Positions 5,886 through 7,371 of a DNA stretch of 7,371 bases are shown piece after piece. Made by a program: the position numbers and the translations under genes. Position 1 is the first letter of the stretch, and each line of letters begins with the position of its first letter. The DNA is from Dehalococcoidia bacterium (lineage in GTDB: Bacteria; Chloroflexota; Dehalococcoidia; GIF9; AB-539-J10), in the NCBI GenBank assembly GCA_030627025.1, contig DAOUSX010000046.1:1-7371 (forward strand), given 5' to 3'. The notes beneath the pieces are model-generated. The model was not told where the DNA came from. It did not search any database and saw only the letters and a program-made list of their open reading frames with translations.

Positions 5886-6413
5886 ATGAAGGTCATGATT
5901 CGTCAATGCGATGCCAGCGAGGTTGAGCTAATCTGCTCCATTGTCAATGATGCCGCTGAAGCATACAAGGGAGTCATCCCCGGAGACCGCTGGAAAGAGC
6001 CTTATATGTCTAAAGATGAGCTTCAGCACGAGATAGACCAGGGTGTTGTGTTCTGGGGATATGAAAAGGATGGCGAACTGGTTGGCGTGACGGGCATTCA
6101 ACATGTTCAAGATGTGACCCTCATCAGGCATGCCTATGTTCGCACGGCTAAACAAAATCAGGGCATAGGGGGGAAATTACTATCCTCTCTTCGCCAGCAG
6201 ACAACTCACCCGCTGCTAGTCGGCACCTGGGCGGATGCCCTCTGGGCAATTCGTTTCTATGAAAACTATGGTTTTCAGTTGGTTTCCTGGGAAGAGAAAG
6301 AACGGTTGTTGAGAAAATACTGGTCAATTCCTGAACGCCAGGTTGAAACCTCTGTGGTCCTTGCCGACCAGAAGTGGTTCTCTTCAGAAATTGCTTTTCG
6401 AGATTGGCGGTGA
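5886..6413 (+). CDS. GNAT-family N-acetyltransferase
   Basis: A 175-residue acetyltransferase using acetyl-CoA; the substrate is unknown. The acetyl-CoA-binding motif A is IRHAYVRTAKQNQGIGGKLL (QNQGIGG about residues 90-96), preceded by strand 4 (ELVGVTGIQHVQDVTLI) and followed by motif B, ADALWAIRFYENYGFQLV. The N-terminal INDA-like VNDAAEAYKGVIPGDRWKEPYMS and the tail LLRKYWSIPERQVETSVVLAD mark a recurring GNAT subgroup that I have seen in anaerobic bacteria and archaea. The start is uncertain: TTG 5877, ATG 5886 and ATG 5895 are in frame and none has a convincing ribosome site. ATG 5886 is the compromise. It is 30 bp after the flavoprotein gene, probably the last gene of the operon. It ends 44 bp from the convergent tRNA gene. 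Confidence 0.9.
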   Translation: MKVMIRQCDASEVELICSIVNDAAEAYKGVIPGDRWKEPYMSKDELQHEIDQGVVFWGYEKDGELVGVTGIQHVQDVTLIRHAYVRTAKQNQGIGGKLLSSLRQQTTHPLLVGTWADALWAIRFYENYGFQLVSWEEKERLLRKYWSIPERQVETSVVLADQKWFSSEIAFRDWR

Positions 6414-6457
6414 AGAAGAGGGAGTATTCTCCGCCTTGAAGAAATTTGGATAGAAAC

Positions 6458-6531
6458 TGGCTGGGGATCCAGGATTCGAACCTGGCCTAACTGATCCAGA
6501 GTCAGTCGTCCTACCACTAGACTAATCCCCA
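6458..6531 (-). tRNA. trnQ: tRNA-Gln (anticodon CUG) with encoded CCA
   Basis: Read on the minus strand, the gene folds into a full cloverleaf: acceptor TGGGGAT / ATCCCCA, D arm GTCT-AGTGGTA-GGAC, anticodon stem ACTGA / TCAGT with loop CTCTGGA, variable loop TAGG, T arm CCAGG-TTCGAAT-CCTGG, discriminator G and an encoded CCA (plus-strand 6458-6460). The anticodon CTG (plus-strand 6497-6499) reads CAG, glutamine. The U1-A72 first pair is a classic identity feature of tRNA-Gln. It has a near-perfect promoter directly upstream. No convincing terminator is seen between its 3' end and the convergent GNAT gene. Confidence 0.97.
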
Positions 6532-6541
6532 GCGATTTAGA

Positions 6542-6570
6542 ATTATAGCTATTAGCAAGACAGCAGTCAA
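6542..6570 (-). promoter_or_regulatory. Strong sigma70-like promoter of tRNA-Gln
   Basis: On the minus strand, TTGACT (6570-6565), a 17-bp spacer and a perfect TATAAT (6547-6542). The predicted start, near 6535, is only a few nt before the mature tRNA 5' end (6531), so the precursor 5' leader for RNase P would be very short. This is the cleanest promoter in the window. Confidence 0.88.
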
Positions 6571-6578
6571 AGATATCG

Positions 6579-6621
6579 TGCTTAACATTCTGCTTAACAC
6601 TTTGGCTTAGAATGCTTAGCA
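6579..6621 (+). repeat. Four short GCTTAR-type repeats upstream of the tRNA promoter
   Basis: TGCTTAACA occurs twice exactly (6579-6587, 6591-6599), followed by the degenerate copies GGCTTAGAA (6604-6612) and TGCTTAGCA (6613-6621). The starts are 12, 13 and 9 bp apart. The cluster begins 8 bp upstream of the tRNA-Gln -35 box, where an UP element or activator would bind. CATTCT / AGAATG (6586-6591 / 6609-6614) also forms an inverted repeat across the cluster. Confidence 0.55.
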
Positions 6622-6774
6622 CTCTCTCCGACGGCTCGGGGGATAGAGGGGTATGCTTTATTCCCTAGTGGATTGTATGCGCACTTTCCCCTTTATTTTC
6701 CCTGAAATCAGTCCGAGCGTATTGTAACAAGCGTTATTTCTCCAGTATTTGGAGGTTGAGTGAAGATAATGCAA
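6622..6774. other. Intergenic stretch without recognisable genes
   Basis: No open reading frame with a start site or family resemblance was found on either strand. The only structure I see is a small hairpin, CTCCA (6740-6744) with TGGAG (6750-6754), and an octamer CAAGCGTT (6728-6735) that recurs at 6812-6819 inside the structured leader downstream. Together with the repeats and the candidate RNA on either side, it makes up the largest gene-free gap in the window apart from the tRNA (6532-6976). Confidence 0.5.
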
Positions 6775-6803
6775 TTGACTTCACCCGTCCTGTATGGGAA
6801 AAT
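6775..6803 (+). promoter_or_regulatory. Candidate promoter for the structured leader / small RNA
   Basis: TTGACT (6775-6780), a 17-bp spacer and GAAAAT (6798-6803, four of six matches). A dyad, GTGAAG (6760-6765) with CTTCAC (6779-6784), overlaps the -35 box and is positioned like an operator. The predicted start is near 6810. The -10 box is imperfect, so the call rests partly on the structured region and terminator that follow. Confidence 0.45.
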
Positions 6804-6809
6804 AAGGTT

Positions 6810-6913
6810 AGCAAGCGTTTAGCCGAGGGGGCGATGAAGCATAGCCCATAACTGGGCGCTTGGGCTTTGTGGAGCCAATAGCGAAACCGACCTCATTTCG
6901 AGGTCGGTTTTTT
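6810..6913 (+). ncRNA. Candidate structured leader (riboswitch/attenuator) or small RNA
   Basis: About 100 nt of structured sequence end in a strong intrinsic terminator. Visible helices: CAAGCG (6812-6817) with CGCTTG (6857-6862), enclosing the region and stacking on the hairpin GCCCA-TAAC-TGGGC (6844-6857; one base shared). GGCT-loop-AGCC (6863-6876) follows, extendable with GCT (6858-6860) and AGC (6880-6882). GGGC (6829-6832) can instead pair with GCCC (6844-6847), and GAAGC (6836-6840) with GCTTT (6864-6868), so alternative folds exist. Two arrangements fit: an attenuated leader of the DUF5658-like gene starting at 6977, or an independent small RNA. I compared it by eye with common riboswitch classes, SRP, 6S and T-box RNAs and found no match. 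It overlaps no plausible gene. Confidence 0.45.
6884..6913 (+). terminator. Intrinsic (Rho-independent) terminator
   Basis: An 11-bp perfect stem, AAACCGACCTC (6884-6894) with GAGGTCGGTTT (6900-6910), has a 5-nt loop ATTTC and a run of six T (6908-6913). The direction is plus: the minus strand lacks a long T run after the stem. It sits 63 bp upstream of the DUF5658-like gene and far from any upstream plus-strand gene (the GNAT ends at 6413 and a minus-strand tRNA lies between). It must therefore end a transcript that begins in this intergenic region, or act as an attenuator. Confidence 0.93.
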
Positions 6914-6976
6914 GTTTGGGTAAGAAGGCGTGGTAACCAACGACAACTACAAGAACAGGGGAGTTACGGTTAGGCT

Positions 6977-7249
6977 ATGTACATGGGAATAGTTTTCATA
7001 CTCTTAAACGTGGTTGATGCCTATTTGACAGAGGAGGCTCTAGCAATGGGGGCTGTGGAGTTAAACCCTGTAGGGATGCTTTGGGGCAATATGGTTGCAA
7101 AGGGACTTATAGCGGTGGCGATAGTTGCTGGGCTTTGTCTCTGTAAGAAGGAAAAACTCTTGCTCCCATTATCTTTAGGAATGGCTGCAATTTGCTTCTG
7201 GAATTTCGCAATGTGCTTTATGGCCGTAGCAGCACATGCTCTTTCTTAG
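6977..7249 (+). CDS. Small integral membrane protein, DUF5658-like
   Basis: A 90-residue hydrophobic protein with three predicted membrane segments: about 4-24, 39-56 and 61-86. It shows the marks I associate with DUF5658: an N11-x2-DA...T18 motif in the first helix, then GAVELNP (25-31) in the loop, and K42 at the start of helix 2. A short KKEK (57-60) turn probably lies in the cytoplasm, and a WN pair (75-76) sits in the last helix. It would reside in the cytoplasmic membrane; the function of the family is unknown to me. AGGGGAG (6957-6963) precedes the ATG by 13 nt, which is long; a second in-frame ATG at 6983 is even farther away, so the first is kept. Upstream is the intrinsic terminator and structured leader, so expression may depend on read-through. 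Confidence 0.75.
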   Translation: MYMGIVFILLNVVDAYLTEEALAMGAVELNPVGMLWGNMVAKGLIAVAIVAGLCLCKKEKLLLPLSLGMAAICFWNFAMCFMAVAAHALS

Positions 7250-7262
7250 CGAAGAACCTATA

Positions 7263-7287
7263 TCAGGCACTCCATGGTGCAGCCTGA
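7263..7287 (+). repeat. Hairpin after the DUF5658-like gene
   Basis: TCAGG (7263-7267) pairs with CCTGA (7283-7287), and CAC (7268-7270) with GTG (7277-7279), leaving a 3-nt bulge (CAG, 7280-7282) and a 6-nt loop. It begins 13 nt after the stop codon but has no T tract, so it is at best a transcript-end stabiliser. Its 3' arm is shared with the next, larger inverted repeat. Confidence 0.4.
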
Positions 7288-7346
7288 GTCGCTACTGTTA
7301 TCGAGACAGTAATTGAACAGGAGTAACACTAAGCAAGGCGACTCAG
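7284..7346 (+). repeat. Nested stem structure at the right edge
   Basis: A perfect 9-bp inverted repeat, CTGAGTCGC (7284-7292) with GCGACTCAG (7338-7346), encloses a second perfect hairpin, TACTGT-TATCGAG-ACAGTA (7293-7311), stacked directly on its left arm. The remaining 26 nt (7312-7337) are mostly unpaired. It could be a structured leader or RNA of the next gene beyond the window, or a recombination or protein-binding site. It cannot form at the same time as the hairpin at 7263-7287, because they share 7284-7287. Confidence 0.5.
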
Positions 7347-7371
7347 AGGCGATAGCTACTTTCAATCTGAA

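Noticed and set aside
5469..5906. 145-codon minus-strand reading frame opposite the flavoprotein gene
   Set aside because: It is an antisense shadow of a well-supported flavoprotein gene with no ribosome site or recognisable domain.
6406..6435. Terminator between the GNAT gene and the convergent tRNA
   Set aside because: GGAG-TATT-CTCC (6421-6432) and GGCGG / CCGCC (6406-6410 / 6431-6435) overlap each other and neither is followed by a T run on either strand.
6275..6622. 115-codon minus-strand reading frame across the tRNA gene
   Set aside because: It overlaps the tRNA-Gln gene and its promoter and the end of the GNAT gene, and its translation has no family-like features.
6828..6882. Fluoride (crcB) riboswitch in the structured leader
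   Set aside because: GGCGATG followed later by GCCC and ATAAC recalls the first half of the motif. The conserved 3' segment (a GAUG/AAUG-type stretch then CUCC to close the pseudoknot) is absent, and the downstream protein is not a CrcB or other fluoride exporter.
6810..6913. SRP RNA, 6S RNA, T-box or tmRNA
   Set aside because: None of the conserved sequences (SRP GGAAGCAGCC-type loop, T-box AGGGUGGNACCGCG, tmRNA tRNA-like end) is present.

Overview
The window looks like ordinary chromosomal DNA from an uncultured or environmental bacterium of moderate GC content. Bacterial origin is supported by strong Shine-Dalgarno sites (AAGGAGG), sigma70-like promoters (TTGACA/TTGACT with TATAAT), an intrinsic terminator with a T tract, and a tRNA gene with an encoded CCA. 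The mix of small enzymes, the YprB-like nuclease and the GNAT type would fit an anaerobic sediment Chloroflexota (Dehalococcoidia-like) genome. That placement is a guess from general familiarity and is not proven by the sequence.

Left part (1-1672): a fatty-acyl-CoA synthetase on the minus strand runs off the left edge, with a near-consensus promoter in front of it. Divergent from it is a cluster of three tiny plus-strand genes: a protein resembling the C-terminal tail domain of plasmid/phage replication initiators, a 76-residue zinc-ribbon protein, and a third small gene whose good start site and main reading frame are in different frames. This cluster could be a decayed or miniature mobile-element module.

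Middle part (1673-3808): a leader with an extended -10 promoter and a dyad precedes a DEDDy-type RNase H-like exonuclease (YprB-like domain). Convergent to it is a HAD-family hydrolase whose catalytic DxD motif reads DxH. Divergent from the HAD gene is a class I SAM-dependent methyltransferase.

Right-middle part (3809-6413): a TTGACA promoter and two DNA dyads lead into a probable four-gene operon on the plus strand: PaaI-type thioesterase, AlkD-like DNA alkylation repair protein (stop and start codons abut), flavodoxin-like NAD(P)H:FMN oxidoreductase and GNAT acetyltransferase. These look like housekeeping, detoxification or repair enzymes with no obvious single pathway.

Right part (6414-7371): a complete tRNA-Gln(CUG) gene on the minus strand has a textbook promoter, with four GCTTAR-type repeats just upstream of it. 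Further right, a promoter-like site is followed by about 100 nt of structured sequence ending in a strong intrinsic terminator, 63 bp ahead of a small DUF5658-like membrane protein. This is the arrangement of a riboswitch, attenuator or small RNA, and it matches no class I can recall. It is the best candidate in the window for something undescribed. Beyond the membrane-protein gene lie two mutually exclusive hairpins. I saw no CRISPR array, transposase, rRNA or complete mobile element.
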